Of a DNA stretch of 64,000 nt, positions 27,799 to 39,402 are shown piece by piece. The DNA lies in the NCBI GenBank assembly GCA_000017645.1, contig CP000781.1, forward strand, positions 5,071,501 to 5,135,500, given 5' to 3'. The notes beneath the pieces are model-generated. The model did not search any database, was not told where the DNA came from, and was given only the letters and a program-made list of their open reading frames with translations. Positions within the stretch are counted from its first letter, which is position 1. Every line of letters starts with the position of its first letter. Made by a program: the position numbers and the translations under genes. The DNA is from Xanthobacter autotrophicus Py2. GTDB lineage: Bacteria > Pseudomonadota > Alphaproteobacteria > Rhizobiales > Xanthobacteraceae.

Positions 27799-28126
27799 GG
27801 GTAATCTCCGAGCCTTGCCGTTTCAAGGACGGCGGGCACATCCCATAAATGGAGGATGAGGGGCGCCCTCACAAGGCTCCATATGATCTGGCGGTAGATC
27901 AAAACCACGGGCACGGGCCCGATCGGCTATTGAGCCCAGCAATGCGCCTCGAGATTTCGGACCGAAATGACGCAGGGCTGAGGAACCGGTGCATAACCGG
28001 AGCCATTGTTTTTGATAGGGAATAGATTTATAAATCCACATTATAGAGGTACTAAAGTGCCATGAAATTATTCTTGCCGGGACCCTGCCGGTGGGATGCA
28101 AGGCGGAGCGTCGGACAGATGGGACA
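27799..28126. promoter_or_regulatory. Divergent promoter region between sufA and the GGDEF-EAL gene
   Basis: About 330 bases, with an AT-rich core at 28010-28060 in otherwise GC-rich DNA. It contains a perfect 12-base palindrome GATTTATAAATC (28025-28036) about 90 bases before the GGDEF-EAL start, a candidate operator. I could not place a convincing -35/-10 pair. Confidence 0.4.
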
Positions 28127-30541
28127 ATGAGGGCACGCGTTGCCACGTTCCTCTCCGGCGCTGCCCAGGGCCTTGCGGTCTTGGCCGCGTCGGCCAGCCC
28201 TGCGGCGGCGGCAGCGCTCTGGCAGGACGTAGCGGAACTTTCCCACTCGACCTCCCCTCAGGCCGTGATCCTCGCCAGCGTCCTGCTTCTGCTCGGGGGG
28301 ATGGTCGCATACAGGCTGGTCCGGAAACCGCGCGCGCGCGCAGATGGGCGTGAACCCGAATCCGGTAAACCCGCAACCTTCGTCCCCGCCGCGGCCGCTG
28401 CCTCTCTGGCGGCCCCGCTCGTGTCCGGCGCGACGGGCCCGGGACCTGCCAGCAGCGGCGACAGCATGGCCCTGCGGGAGAGCGAGGAACGCTTCGATCT
28501 GGCGGCCAGGGGGTCGGACCAGGGGGTATTCGACATCCATGTGGGCCGCAGCCTGTATCTGTCGCCCCGTGCCCGTGACATCCTCGGCATCGCCCCCAAA
28601 GCCCCCGTCGACATACGGCGGACCTTTCGCCAGATGCTGCGCGGCGCGGACCGCCGAAAGGTCGCCGCCGTCCGGAAGGATCTTGTCCGCGGCGGCAGCG
28701 ACGTCGATCTCGACATCCGGATTTCCCGGCCCGACGGCGCCAGTCGCGATGTGCGGTGGCGCGGCCTCGCCACCCGTGACGGCGATGGCGCCGTGACCCG
28801 CGTGGTGGGCATGATCACGGATGTGACGGCGCAGAAGCAGAGCGAGCGCCACCTGCGCCTTGCCGCCGCTGTGTTCGCCAGCGCCCACGACGGACTGGTG
28901 GTGACCGATCTCAACGCGGTGGTTTCCGCCGTAAACCCGGCGTTTTCGCAGATCACCGGCTATTGCGAGGCGGAGATCCTCGGCCGGTCCATGCGCACCA
29001 TGCATTCCGGCCGTCACGACCGCGAATTCTATCGCGGCATGTGGGGTGCTCTCACCTCGACAGGCAGCTGGCACGGCGAGATCTGGAACCGCCGCAAGAA
29101 CGGCGAGATCTTCCTCCAGCAGCTCAGCATCCGCACCGTCTTTGACGAGAAGGGCAAGCCGCAGAACTATGTTGGCGCCTTCCAGGACATCACCCGGATC
29201 AAGCATTCGGAATTCGAGCTCGACCGGATCGCCCATTACGATCCCCTCACCGACCTGCCCAACCGCACCCTGCTCGCATCCCTCCTCGACCTTGCTGTCA
29301 GCCGGGCCGGCAAGACCTGCGCCGTGCTGTTCCTGGACATCGACCGCTTCAAGACCGTCAACGACAGCCTCGGCCATATTGCCGGCGATGCGGTGCTCAA
29401 GGCGGCGGCCGATCGCATCCGCGCCGCGCTTGATGCCGATGCCACGCTCGGGCACTACGGCGCCGACGAGTTTGTGGTGATCCTTGAGGAGATCGAGGGG
29501 CCGCAGGATGCGGCACTCGCCGCATCGCGCCTCATCGACGAACTGGCGCGGCCGTTCACGATCAATGGCGGCGAGATCTATCTGGGCGCCAGCGTGGGCA
29601 TCAGCCTCCATCCGCTCGACGCCGACGATGCCGCCCAGCTGCTCCAGCATGCCAACACAGCTCTGGCCGAGGCGAAGGCACAGGGGCGCGGGATCTATTC
29701 TTTCTACACCCAGGCACTCACCCGCAGCGCCCGGGTCCGCATGGAGATGGAAGCGGACCTCCGGCGCGGCCTCGTGCGCGAGGAGTTCCGCCTGAACTTC
29801 CAGCCGGTGGTGGACCTGGCCAACGGGCGCATCGCGGGCGCGGAGGCGCTGGTGCGCTGGCAGAGCCCGGTCCATGGCCTTGTCCTGCCCAACCGCTTTA
29901 TTCCGCTCGCCGAGGAAACCGGCCTCATCGAGCCCCTGGGCGACTGGGTGCTGGAGGAGGCCTGCCAGCAGATGGCCAAATGGACCGCTGCGGGGGCCGA
30001 TCTCGATTTCATCGCCGTGAACCTGTCGCCGCGGCAGTTTCAGCGTGGCACCCTCTGCGAGCGCATCGAAGAGGTGCTGCGCCGCACCGGCCTTCCCGCC
30101 GCGCGGCTGGAGGTGGAAATCACCGAGAACGTGCTGTTCGGCGCTGTGGCGGCCGAACGCAAGCTGCGTGACATGCGCGACAGCGGCGTGCGCATCGCGC
30201 TCGACGATTTCGGCACCGGCTATTCGTCACTGGCCTATCTCAAGCGCTTTCCCATTTCCAAGCTGAAGATCGACCGCAGTTTCGTGCACGACCTGCCCCG
30301 CGCCGCCGACGCGGAAATTGCCACCGCCATCATCTCCATCGCCCGTGCGCTCGGGCTCGATGTGGTGGCGGAGGGCATCGAGGCTCCCGAGCAATGCGCC
30401 TTCCTGAAGGAGCGCGGATGCGGCTTTGGGCAGGGCTATCTGTTTGGCCGCCCGGTAACCAGCGAACGCTTCCTGCGTCTTGCGCTCCAGGGGCCGATCG
30501 CTACCGCCATGGCCCATCCCGGCAGCCCGCGGCTCCACTGA
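28127..30541 (+). CDS. PAS-GGDEF-EAL signalling protein (cyclic-di-GMP)
   Basis: 804 residues from the ATG at 28127 (the frame is open to 28091). A signal/anchor segment and a second membrane helix (VILASVLLLLGGMVAYRL) are followed by two PAS domains (about 115-365), a GGDEF domain whose signature is GADEF (445-449), and an EAL domain with the catalytic EAL (573-575), ENVLFG and DDFGTGYSSLAYLKRFP. The EAL half keeps the motifs expected of an active phosphodiesterase; the changed GGDEF second glycine suggests a weak or regulatory cyclase domain. It likely controls motility or surface growth. Confidence 0.9.
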   Translation: MRARVATFLSGAAQGLAVLAASASPAAAAALWQDVAELSHSTSPQAVILASVLLLLGGMVAYRLVRKPRARADGREPESGKPATFVPAAAAASLAAPLVSGATGPGPASSGDSMALRESEERFDLAARGSDQGVFDIHVGRSLYLSPRARDILGIAPKAPVDIRRTFRQMLRGADRRKVAAVRKDLVRGGSDVDLDIRISRPDGASRDVRWRGLATRDGDGAVTRVVGMITDVTAQKQSERHLRLAAAVFASAHDGLVVTDLNAVVSAVNPAFSQITGYCEAEILGRSMRTMHSGRHDREFYRGMWGALTSTGSWHGEIWNRRKNGEIFLQQLSIRTVFDEKGKPQNYVGAFQDITRIKHSEFELDRIAHYDPLTDLPNRTLLASLLDLAVSRAGKTCAVLFLDIDRFKTVNDSLGHIAGDAVLKAAADRIRAALDADATLGHYGADEFVVILEEIEGPQDAALAASRLIDELARPFTINGGEIYLGASVGISLHPLDADDAAQLLQHANTALAEAKAQGRGIYSFYTQALTRSARVRMEMEADLRRGLVREEFRLNFQPVVDLANGRIAGAEALVRWQSPVHGLVLPNRFIPLAEETGLIEPLGDWVLEEACQQMAKWTAAGADLDFIAVNLSPRQFQRGTLCERIEEVLRRTGLPAARLEVEITENVLFGAVAAERKLRDMRDSGVRIALDDFGTGYSSLAYLKRFPISKLKIDRSFVHDLPRAADAEIATAIISIARALGLDVVAEGIEAPEQCAFLKERGCGFGQGYLFGRPVTSERFLRLALQGPIATAMAHPGSPRLH

Positions 30542-30645
30542 TCGCATCGGCCCCGGCAGCGGACCAAGGCCGCGGTGGCATGCTCAGGCGACGCAGGGGC
30601 GACGCCGACAGGCCGTGGTGCCGTCTGGCTCGCCGGCCCCCCGGC

Positions 30646-30918
30646 TCACCCCTCCTTGGTGTCGAAGGGCATGGGCAGGTCTTCGAGCGAGACGATGCCG
30701 CTGGTGATCAGCCAGACGATGCCGGCGGTGATCACCGCCGCGACGATGGTGGTGGCGAGGGCCTTCTTGAGCAGCGCGGGACGTACCGGCGCGCCCGGAT
30801 CGGTGCCGGGCGTGATGTCCCGGCTCTCCGCCTGGGAGCGCACGCCCCAGGGCAGGACCGCGAACAGGGCGGTCCACCAGACAATGAAATAAATGGCGAC
30901 GACGGCACCGATCGACAC
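30646..30918 (-). CDS. DUF1467 family membrane protein
   Basis: 90 residues with two helices (VVAIYFIVWWTALFAVLPWGV near the start, TTIVAAVITAGIVWLI near the end) and the conserved RSQAE segment between them. Family known from alphaproteobacteria, usually at this place at the end of the nuo-birA-rnj-mce block; function unknown. The ATG is followed by SIGAVVAIY. Confidence 0.88.
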   Translation of the reverse strand: MSIGAVVAIYFIVWWTALFAVLPWGVRSQAESRDITPGTDPGAPVRPALLKKALATTIVAAVITAGIVWLITSGIVSLEDLPMPFDTKEG

Positions 30919-31039
30919 GCGGCGTTCCTTGCTGGCGCACCCCGGTCCGCCGGCAGGGCGGCCGATCGGGGCAAGCGTCCTCGGTTCACGACTTCAAGGA
31001 CGGCCTCGGCGGTGCCACCGGCAACCGCCCGCCGTCTGA

Positions 31040-31444
<405 letters not shown>

Positions 31445-31546
31445 GATTTCCTCCGCTCAGATTTGTCGATCCATACCGCAAGCGAAGCTGGCGCGGAACA
31501 CGCCGGAGGTCGAAGACGCGCCCGGCCGGCCGCGCCCTCTCACCGC

Positions 31547-33220
31547 TCACACCTCCAGGATATGGACGTGGCACACCGGCTTCTTGCCCCACACCGCGTT
31601 CACGGCGCTGCGCACCGCGCGCTCCAGGGTTTCCGCCAGCGCATCAGGATCGCGGCGGCGGGCCTTGGGCAGGTTGTCGAGCGTCGCCACCACGGTGTCG
31701 AGCACGTGGTCAAGCATGTCGATGCCGCCCTCCCCCCGCTCCGGAACGCCGGTGATCTCCACCGACGGGTCGCCGGCAAGCCCACCCTGCCGGTCCACGG
31801 CGACGGCGACCGACACCGCACCCACGAAGGAGAGCTTGCGCCGCTCCGGGATCGAGCGGCCGCCATCGGGGATCAGCAGCCGGCCGTCCTTGTAAAGGCG
31901 GCCGAAGGGCACGTCGTCCACCCGCTCCGCCGGGCCGGGGGCGAGGCGGATGACGTTGCCGTCATAGCAATTGACCACCTCGGGCACGCCGAGGCTCTTC
32001 GCCAGCTGGGCATGCTCATGCAGGTGCAGCGCCTCGCCGTGAACCGGGATCGACACCTGCGGCCGTACCATGCGGTACATTTCCGCAAGCTCGCCCCGGC
32101 GCGGATGGCCGGACACATGGACCAGCGCCTTGCGGTCGGTCAGCACCTCAACGCCCCGTTTGGTGAGGGCGTTGATGATGTGGTTCACCACCTTCTCGTT
32201 GCCGGGAATGGTGCGCGAGGAAAACACCACCAGGTCGCCGGGCGACAGAGCGATCTCCGGGTGGTCGTCGTCGGCGATGCGGCGCAGCGCGGCGCGCTGC
32301 TCGCCCTGGCTGCCGGTGAGGATGGCCACGACCTTCTCACGCGGCAGGTAGCCATAGGCCTCGGCGGTGCGGAACGCGGGCACCCCGTCCAGCAGGCCCT
32401 GCTCGCGGGCGACGCCGATGACGCGCTCCAGCGCACGGCCCACCACCACCACCTCACGGCCATTGGCGTAGGCCGACTCGGCGATGCCGCGGATGCGCGC
32501 CACGTTGGAGGAGAAGGTGGTAAAGGCCACCCGGTGCTTCGCCTTGCCGACAATCTTCCGGAGCGAGGCCGCCACATCCGCCTCGGACGGCGAAACGCCG
32601 TCGCGCACGGCGTTGGTGGAATCGCAGATGATGGCGCGGACGCCCTCGTCGCCCAGCGCCTTGAGTCGGGCGACATCCGTGGGCAGGCCCACCACCGGGG
32701 TCGGGTCCAGCTTCCAGTCGCCGGTGTGGACCACCAGCCCTGCGGCAGTGCGGATCGCCAGGGCGTGGCTGTCTGGGATCGAGTGGGCGACCGGGATGAA
32801 TTCAACCCCGAAGGGGCCGATGTCCACGGTCCCGCCGCTGCGCACCACGGTGATCGGCAGCTGGGACGGCGCGCCAGGCTCGCCCGCGCGCTTGGCTTCC
32901 AGCAGCCCGGCCGTGAAGCGGGTGGTGTAGATGGGACACTTCAGGCGCGGCCAGAGGTCCAGCACCGCGCCGATATGGTCTTCGTGGGCATGGGTGAGGA
33001 CCAGGCCGGCGATGTGCTTCTTCTCGGCCTCCAGGAAGCGGATGTCGGGCAGGACGAGGTCGACCCCCGGCGCCTCCTCGCCCGCGAAGCTCATGCCGAG
33101 ATCGACGATGAGCCAGGTGCGGGCCTTGCGCGGGCCAAAGCCGTAGAGGCCGAGGTTCATGCCGATCTCGCCGACCCCACCGAGGGGGGCGAAGACCAGT
33201 TCGTCGGTTGGTGCCATCAA
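31547..33220 (-). CDS. rnj: Ribonuclease J
   Basis: 557 residues. A metallo-beta-lactamase core with the zinc motif H77-x-H79-x-D81-H82, later H and D ligands (HTGDWKLDPTP) and the beta-CASP insertion, then the C-terminal domain with SGHPRRGELAEM. It is a 5'-to-3' exo- and endoribonuclease that matures rRNA and degrades mRNA. Placement after birA is standard in this bacterial group. Confidence 0.93.
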   Translation of the reverse strand: MMAPTDELVFAPLGGVGEIGMNLGLYGFGPRKARTWLIVDLGMSFAGEEAPGVDLVLPDIRFLEAEKKHIAGLVLTHAHEDHIGAVLDLWPRLKCPIYTTRFTAGLLEAKRAGEPGAPSQLPITVVRSGGTVDIGPFGVEFIPVAHSIPDSHALAIRTAAGLVVHTGDWKLDPTPVVGLPTDVARLKALGDEGVRAIICDSTNAVRDGVSPSEADVAASLRKIVGKAKHRVAFTTFSSNVARIRGIAESAYANGREVVVVGRALERVIGVAREQGLLDGVPAFRTAEAYGYLPREKVVAILTGSQGEQRAALRRIADDDHPEIALSPGDLVVFSSRTIPGNEKVVNHIINALTKRGVEVLTDRKALVHVSGHPRRGELAEMYRMVRPQVSIPVHGEALHLHEHAQLAKSLGVPEVVNCYDGNVIRLAPGPAERVDDVPFGRLYKDGRLLIPDGGRSIPERRKLSFVGAVSVAVAVDRQGGLAGDPSVEITGVPERGEGGIDMLDHVLDTVVATLDNLPKARRRDPDALAETLERAVRSAVNAVWGKKPVCHVHILEV

Positions 33221-33421
33221 AGGGTCACTTCCAAACGCGGCACCCGCGCCGACAAGGCCCCGCCAAACCGGGGCACGCGGACGGGCGCGCCGAAAATCAG
33301 GAGGCCGGAGGAGGTATTCCTATCCGGCTAGGGGCGGGCAATCAGGATCGATCCCAATGAAGCGGGCTGCGGGCCGCAATGCAAGGGGCCGCACGACGCC
33401 TGTGCGGCTCAATCCGGCCTC

Positions 33422-34189
33422 TCAGTCCGACTTGCCCAAGGAGACATCGCCCGCCGTGATGATCTCCGCGATCCCATCCTTACGGCGCAGCATCATGGCT
33501 CCGCGGGTATCGATGTTCTCAAAACGGCCCACCACCTCGCGCTCGCCGATCTTGACGCTCACCTGGTCGCCCATGCCGAGCGCATAGCGCATCCAGTCGG
33601 ACCGGATGGCGGGAAAACCCGCGCCCGCATTCCACTGGTTGAGCCGCACCGCCATGGCGAGGTCGAGGGCTTCCAACAGCCGGTCTGGTGCCGTGGGCGC
33701 TCCCGATTCTTCGAGGCTGGTGGCACGGTAGGGCAGATCGTCGGGATGGTGCAGGCAGTTGACGCCGAAGCCGATCACTGCCGCGGGCCGGCCCGAGGGA
33801 TCAGCGCCGCCTTCCACGAGGATGCCGGCCACCTTGCCGCCGTCCAGCAGGAGGTCGTTGGGCCATTTGAGCCTGAGCGCGTCCGGACGGATCTGCGGTG
33901 CGGCGGCCAGCACGGCGTCGCGAAGGGCAAGACCCGCCACGAAGCACAGCTGCGCCAGGTTTGCCACCGGCGCCGGATTGGGCAGCACGAGGCTGGCGAA
34001 CAGATTACCGAGCTCGGAGGTCCAGGGACGGCCCCGCCGGCCGCGGCCGGCGGTCTGGATGTCCGCCACCAGCCAGACCGGAAACGTCTCACTCCGGCCA
34101 AGGCGCGCCATCCCCTCGGCGTTGGTGGAGCCGATCTGGGTGAAGCGGACGATGGGAACCGTGGAACCCTGGAATTCGTAATGAGCCAT
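33422..34189 (-). CDS. birA: Biotin--[acetyl-CoA-carboxylase] ligase
   Basis: 255 residues, catalytic type without a DNA-binding N-terminal domain. The biotinyl-AMP binding motif is visible as GRGRRGRPWTSELGNLFASLV; KWPNDLLL and the GFGVNCLHHPDD segment follow, with a small C-terminal SH3-like domain. It attaches biotin to carboxylase carrier domains. Starts three bases after the nuoN stop, so it is in the nuo transcript. Confidence 0.92.
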   Translation of the reverse strand: MAHYEFQGSTVPIVRFTQIGSTNAEGMARLGRSETFPVWLVADIQTAGRGRRGRPWTSELGNLFASLVLPNPAPVANLAQLCFVAGLALRDAVLAAAPQIRPDALRLKWPNDLLLDGGKVAGILVEGGADPSGRPAAVIGFGVNCLHHPDDLPYRATSLEESGAPTAPDRLLEALDLAMAVRLNQWNAGAGFPAIRSDWMRYALGMGDQVSVKIGEREVVGRFENIDTRGAMMLRRKDGIAEIITAGDVSLGKSD

Positions 34190-34192
34190 CGA

Positions 34193-35623
34193 TCAGAAGA
34201 GCGAACGGGCCGCGACACCCGCCGCCTCGATAAGAGGAGCCGGATAGACGAAATAGAAGATGGTGAAAAGCCCACTCACCGCCAGCACCGCCTTCAGTTC
34301 CGTCGGCATGGGATCGAAGGCCTCGACCGGCTCGTCGAAATACATGATCTTGACCACACGCAGGTAATAGAACGCGCCTACCACCGAGGCAAGCACGCCC
34401 ACCACCGCGAGGGCGTAAAGCCCGGCCTGGATCGCCGCCACGAACACATAGTATTTGGCAAGGAAGCCGGCCAGCGGCGGAATGCCGGCGAGGGAGAACA
34501 TGAGCGCGCCCAGCGCCAGCGCCATCAGCGGGTTGCGGCGGGCGAGGCCGGAGAGGTCCTCGATGGTTTCCACGGCCTGACCCTTGCGGCGCATGGTCAG
34601 CACGCAGGCGAAGGTGCCGAGCGTCATCACCACATAGATGGTCATGTACAGCAGCACGCCGCGTACGCCTTCCGCCGTGCCGGCCGCAAGACCCACCAGC
34701 GCGAAGCCCATGTGGCCGATGGAGGAATAGGCCAGCAGGCGCTTGATATTGCGCTGGCCGATGGCGGCGAAGGCGCCGAGCACCATGGAGGCGAGCGAGA
34801 CGAAGGCGACGATCTGCTGCCACTGGTGGGTCACGTGCGGGAATGCCTCGATGACGACGCGCACGAAGATGGCCATGGCCGCCACCTTGGGCGCGGAGGC
34901 GAAGAAGGCCGTGACCGGGGTCGGCGCGCCCTCATAGACGTCCGGCGTCCACATGTGGAACGGCACCGCCGACACCTTGAAGCATAGGCCCGCCAGCAGG
35001 AACACGATGCCGAAGATGAGGCCCGGGCTGGGCTCCTTTGCCACGGCGGCGATCTGCAGGAAGTTCACCGAACCGGTGAAGCCGTAGATGAACGAAGCGC
35101 CGTAGAGCAGCATGCCCGAAGACAAGGCACCGAGAACGAAATACTTCAGGCCAGCCTCGGTCGAGCGGACGGAGTCGCGGTTGATGGAGGCCACCACATA
35201 GAGCGACAGGCTCATCAGCTCGAGGCCGAGATAGAGCGCGATCAGGTCACCCGCCGACACCAGCATGCACATGCCAAGCGTGGCGATGACGATGAGCACG
35301 GCGTACTCGAACTTCGCCTGCTTCTCCCGCGCCTGCCAGTCCACCGCCATGATCAGCGAGACCACGGCGCCGAGCACGGCGAGGAGCTTCATGAAGCGGC
35401 TGTAGGCGTCCACCACGAGGGAGCCGTTGAAGGCGGTGACTTCCGCCGCCGGCTGGAGCAGCACCAGCACACCCACCGCCGCGAGCACGGCGATGGCGAG
35501 GCCGGTGACGAGATTCGCCGACCCCTCTCCGCGGAACGCACCGATCAGGATCAGCACGATCGCCGAGACGGCGAGCACCAGTTCGGGCAGGACCGCGCCG
35601 ATGGGAGGCAGGAGCTGCGTCAT
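34193..35623 (-). CDS. nuoN: NADH-quinone oxidoreductase subunit N
   Basis: 476 residues, about 14 helices of the Mrp-type antiporter family ([45 protein letters not shown]). One of three proton-pumping channel subunits of complex I. Last nuo gene; 15 bases from nuoM. Confidence 0.95.
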   Translation of the reverse strand: MTQLLPPIGAVLPELVLAVSAIVLILIGAFRGEGSANLVTGLAIAVLAAVGVLVLLQPAAEVTAFNGSLVVDAYSRFMKLLAVLGAVVSLIMAVDWQAREKQAKFEYAVLIVIATLGMCMLVSAGDLIALYLGLELMSLSLYVVASINRDSVRSTEAGLKYFVLGALSSGMLLYGASFIYGFTGSVNFLQIAAVAKEPSPGLIFGIVFLLAGLCFKVSAVPFHMWTPDVYEGAPTPVTAFFASAPKVAAMAIFVRVVIEAFPHVTHQWQQIVAFVSLASMVLGAFAAIGQRNIKRLLAYSSIGHMGFALVGLAAGTAEGVRGVLLYMTIYVVMTLGTFACVLTMRRKGQAVETIEDLSGLARRNPLMALALGALMFSLAGIPPLAGFLAKYYVFVAAIQAGLYALAVVGVLASVVGAFYYLRVVKIMYFDEPVEAFDPMPTELKAVLAVSGLFTIFYFVYPAPLIEAAGVAARSLF

Positions 35624-35638
35624 TGAGGCGACCTCGGA

Positions 35639-37156
35639 TCAGAAGCTCAGCAGCAGGGCGGTCTTCACCGCACCCGCCACAGAATCGGTACGCGCGACGA
35701 CCGCGTTCACCGCATGGGATGTCATGTTGAGGATGGGCGCGGGCCACACGCCGAAGAGAATGGTGAGGATCACCAGAGGCACCATGATCACGATCTCCCG
35801 GGGGGAGAGGTCCATCATGGTCTTCAGCTTCTCCTTCTCGAGCGGCCCGAAGATCACGCGCAGGTAGAGCCACAGGGCATAGCCCGCCGAAAGGATCACG
35901 CCGGTTGCCGCGAAGAAGGCGATCCAGGTGTTGCGCTCGAAGGCGGCGAGCATGGTCAGGAACTCGCCGATGAAGCCCGAGGTGCCCGGCAGGCCCACGT
36001 TTGCCATGGTGAAGATCATCAGCACCGTGGCGTAGAGCGGCATGCGATGCACGAGGCCGCCATAGGCCGCGATCTCGCGGGTGTGCAGCCGGTCATAGAT
36101 GACGCCCACGCACAGGAACAGCGCGCCGGAGACGAAGCCGTGGGAGATCATGAGGAACATGGCCCCCTGCAGGCCCTGCTCGTTCATGGCGAAGATGCCC
36201 ATAGTCACGAAGCCCATGTGGGCAATGGACGAGTAAGCGATCAGCTTCTTGATGTCCTCCTGAACGAGGGCCACCAGCGACGTGTAGATGATGGCCACCA
36301 CCGAGAGGGTGAACACCAGCGGCGCGAAATAGTGGCTCGCTTCCGGGAACATGGGCAGCGAGTAACGCAGGAAGCCGTATCCGCCCATCTTCAGCAGCAC
36401 GCCCGCCAGAATGACCGAACCGGCGGTGGGCGCCTCCACGTGGGCGTCGGGCAGCCAGGTGTGCACCGGCCACATGGGCATCTTCACCGCGAAGGAGGCG
36501 AAGAAGGCCAGCCACAGCCAAGTCTGCATGCCGGACGGGAAACCGTGGGTCAGCAGCGTCGGCACGTCGGTGGTGCCGGACTGCCAGTACATGGCCATGA
36601 TGGCGAGCATCATCAGCACGGAACCGGCCAGCGTGTAGAGGAAGAACTTGAAGGCCGCGTAGATGCGCCGCTGACCGCCCCAGATGCCGATGATGAGGAA
36701 CATCGGGATGAGGCCGCCCTCGAAGAAGAAATAGAAGAGGACGAGGTCCAGCGCGCAGAAGGTGCCGATCATCAGCGTTTCGAGCACCAGGAACGCGATC
36801 ATGTATTCCTTCACGCGCTTATGCACGCTCTCCCAGGAGGCGAGGATGCAGAAGGGCATGAGGAACGTGGTGAGGATGACGAAGGGAAGCGAGATGCCGT
36901 CCACGCCCATGTGGTAGGCGGCGAGTTCGCCGAGCCACGCCTTCTTTTCCACGAACTGGAAGCCGGACGCCGCGGAGTCGAAGCCCGGCAGCAGCAGCAG
37001 CGACACCACGAAGGTGACGAGGGTGGTCCACAGCGCCACCCAGCGGGCGTTGCGTGCGGTCACCTCGTCATCGCCCCGCACCACCAGGATGAAGAGCGCG
37101 CCGACCAGCGGCAGGAAGGTTACGACGGAGAGGATGGGCCAGTCGGTCATCGTCAC
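35639..37156 (-). CDS. nuoM: NADH-quinone oxidoreductase subunit M
   Basis: 505 residues, antiporter-like proton-channel subunit with the conserved [20 protein letters not shown] segment and [15 protein letters not shown]. Stop and start overlap its neighbours closely: its start overlaps the nuoL stop by four bases. Confidence 0.96.
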   Translation of the reverse strand: MTMTDWPILSVVTFLPLVGALFILVVRGDDEVTARNARWVALWTTLVTFVVSLLLLPGFDSAASGFQFVEKKAWLGELAAYHMGVDGISLPFVILTTFLMPFCILASWESVHKRVKEYMIAFLVLETLMIGTFCALDLVLFYFFFEGGLIPMFLIIGIWGGQRRIYAAFKFFLYTLAGSVLMMLAIMAMYWQSGTTDVPTLLTHGFPSGMQTWLWLAFFASFAVKMPMWPVHTWLPDAHVEAPTAGSVILAGVLLKMGGYGFLRYSLPMFPEASHYFAPLVFTLSVVAIIYTSLVALVQEDIKKLIAYSSIAHMGFVTMGIFAMNEQGLQGAMFLMISHGFVSGALFLCVGVIYDRLHTREIAAYGGLVHRMPLYATVLMIFTMANVGLPGTSGFIGEFLTMLAAFERNTWIAFFAATGVILSAGYALWLYLRVIFGPLEKEKLKTMMDLSPREIVIMVPLVILTILFGVWPAPILNMTSHAVNAVVARTDSVAGAVKTALLLSF

Positions 37157-39078
37157 ACTCCGGCGAACATGAACCAGGTGATGAAAGCCGCGACGCCGAT
37201 GAGCATCACGAAGGCGTAGTGGTAGAGGTAGCCGGTCTGGAGCCGCACCACCCCGCGCGTGACGTCGAGCACCCGCGCCGACACGCCGTTGGGGCCGAAG
37301 CCGTCAATGATGGTGCCGTCGCCGCGCTTCCACAGCAGCCGGCCGATCCACAGCGCCGGCTTTACGAAGATGCGGTCGTAGAGCTCGTCGAAGTACCACT
37401 TGTTCAGCAGGAACTGGTAGAGCGCGTCCTGCGACTTGGCCAGCGCCACCGGGACCGTGCGATCGACCACGTAGAACCAGTAGGCGACCAAGAAGCCGAG
37501 CACCATCATCAGCGTCGGTAGGTACTTCGCCCACAGCGGTATGTCATGGATCTCGTGAAGGATGTGGTTTTCCGCACCCATGAAGATGGAGTGGCGGAAG
37601 AAGTCGTGCACGCCCTCGCCCACGAACACGTTGTAGAGCGCGAAGCCCGCGATCACCGATCCCACCGCCAGCACGCCGAGCGGAATGGTCATCACCCGCG
37701 GCGATTCATGTGCCGCCTCGTAGTGGTGGTGATCGTGCGGGTGGCCGTGGAAGGTGAGGAAGATCAGCCGCCAGGAATAGAAGGAGGTCAGCGCCGCCGC
37801 CGCCACGGTCATCACCCAACCGTAGAGGGCGAAATAATTGTGCGAGGCCCACGCGGACTCGATGATGGCGTCCTTGGAGTAGTAGCCCGCAAGAAAGGGG
37901 AAGCCGGTGATGGCCAGGGTCCCGATCAGCATCATGACGTAGGTGAAGGGGATCTTCTTGGCGAGCCCGCCCATGTGCCGCATGTCCTGCTCATGGTGCA
38001 TCGCGTTGATGACCGAGCCGGCGCAGAGGAACAGAAGCGCCTTGAAGCAGGCGTGCGTCACCAGGTGGAACACGCCGATGGAATAGGCTCCGGCTCCCAT
38101 GGCCACGAACATGTAGCCGAGCTGGGAACAGGTGGAATAGGCGATCACCTTCTTGATGTCGTTCTGCACCAGGGCCACGGTGGCCGCGAACATGGCCGTG
38201 GTGGCACCGATCAGCATCACCACGTTGAGCGCGGTCTGCGACAGCTCGAAGATGGGCGACATGCGCGCCACCATGAACACGCCGGCGGTCACCATGGTGG
38301 CGGCGTGGATGAGGGCGGACACCGGGGTCGGGCCCTCCATGGCGTCCGGCAGCCAGGTGTGCAGCAGGAACTGCGCCGACTTGCCCATGGCGCCGACGAA
38401 CAGCAGCAGGGCGATGACCGTGGGCGCATCCCAATGGTGTCCGAGGAAGGGGATGGTCTTGCCGGCCAACGACGGCGCCGCCGCGAACACCTGCTCGAAG
38501 GCGATGGAACCGGTCATCACGAAGATGGCGAAGATGCCCAGCATGAAGCCGAAGTCACCCACACGGTTGACCACGAAGGCCTTCATGGCCGCCGCATTGG
38601 CGGAGGGCTTCTCGTACCAGAAGCCGATGAGCAGGTAGGAGGCAAGGCCCACGCCCTCCCAGCCGAAGAACAGCTGGAGCAGGTTGTCCGCCGTCACCAG
38701 CATCAGCATGGCGAAGGTGAACAGCGACAGATAGGCGAAGAAGCGCGGCCGGCTCGGGTCCTCGTGCATGTAGCCGATGGAATACAGGTGCACGAGAGAC
38801 GACACTGTGGTGACCACGATCAGCATGATCACGGTCATGGTGTCGACCCGGAACGCCCAGTCGACCTTGAGGTCGCCCACATGGATCCACTGCATCACCT
38901 GGACGCGCGTGTCGTGGTCGCCGAAGCCGACGCTGAAGAACGCAATCCAGGCCAGGAAGCAGGCGATGAAGAGCAAGGAGGTGGTTACCACCTCGCTCGC
39001 CCGCGCGCCCATGGTACGGCCGAACAGACCGGCGATGAGGAAGCCGAGAAGGGGGAAGAAGACGATCGCCTGATACAT
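37153..39078 (-). CDS. nuoL: NADH-quinone oxidoreductase subunit L
   Basis: 641 residues, the largest antiporter-like subunit, with [37 protein letters not shown] and the C-terminal lateral-helix part. Pumps protons in the distal membrane arm of complex I. Confidence 0.96.
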   Translation of the reverse strand: MYQAIVFFPLLGFLIAGLFGRTMGARASEVVTTSLLFIACFLAWIAFFSVGFGDHDTRVQVMQWIHVGDLKVDWAFRVDTMTVIMLIVVTTVSSLVHLYSIGYMHEDPSRPRFFAYLSLFTFAMLMLVTADNLLQLFFGWEGVGLASYLLIGFWYEKPSANAAAMKAFVVNRVGDFGFMLGIFAIFVMTGSIAFEQVFAAAPSLAGKTIPFLGHHWDAPTVIALLLFVGAMGKSAQFLLHTWLPDAMEGPTPVSALIHAATMVTAGVFMVARMSPIFELSQTALNVVMLIGATTAMFAATVALVQNDIKKVIAYSTCSQLGYMFVAMGAGAYSIGVFHLVTHACFKALLFLCAGSVINAMHHEQDMRHMGGLAKKIPFTYVMMLIGTLAITGFPFLAGYYSKDAIIESAWASHNYFALYGWVMTVAAAALTSFYSWRLIFLTFHGHPHDHHHYEAAHESPRVMTIPLGVLAVGSVIAGFALYNVFVGEGVHDFFRHSIFMGAENHILHEIHDIPLWAKYLPTLMMVLGFLVAYWFYVVDRTVPVALAKSQDALYQFLLNKWYFDELYDRIFVKPALWIGRLLWKRGDGTIIDGFGPNGVSARVLDVTRGVVRLQTGYLYHYAFVMLIGVAAFITWFMFAGV

Positions 39079-39082
39079 GGCC

Positions 39083-39391
39083 TCAGCCCTTCATGGCGTT
39101 GATGTCCTCGACGGCGATCGAACCGCGGTTGCGGTAGAACACCACGAGGATGGCGAGGCCGATGGCCGCCTCGGCCGCCGCGACGGTGAGGACAAGCAGC
39201 GCGAACACCTGGCCGGTCAGGTTCCCGAGGAAGGCCGAGAACGACACCAGGTTGATGTTCACGGCGAGCAGGATCAGCTCCACCGACATGAGGATGACGA
39301 TCACATTCTTCCGGTTGAGGAAGATGCCGAGCGTTCCCAGCGTGAACAGGATCGCCGCGACGGTCAGATAGTGGGAGAGACCGATGTCCAT
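39083..39391 (-). CDS. nuoK: NADH-quinone oxidoreductase subunit K
   Basis: 102 residues from the ATG at 39391 (MDIGLSHYL). Three helices with the conserved Glu in [14 protein letters not shown] and [12 protein letters not shown]. Forms part of the proton path next to NuoJ. Confidence 0.95.
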   Translation of the reverse strand: MDIGLSHYLTVAAILFTLGTLGIFLNRKNVIVILMSVELILLAVNINLVSFSAFLGNLTGQVFALLVLTVAAAEAAIGLAILVVFYRNRGSIAVEDINAMKG

Positions 39392-39402
39392 GCCCATCCC
39401 CC

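Noticed and set aside
35714..37219. Open frames antisense to nuoM and nuoL (also 37546-39102)
   Set aside because: Low-complexity His/Glu/Gly/Arg shadows of membrane-protein genes on the other strand.
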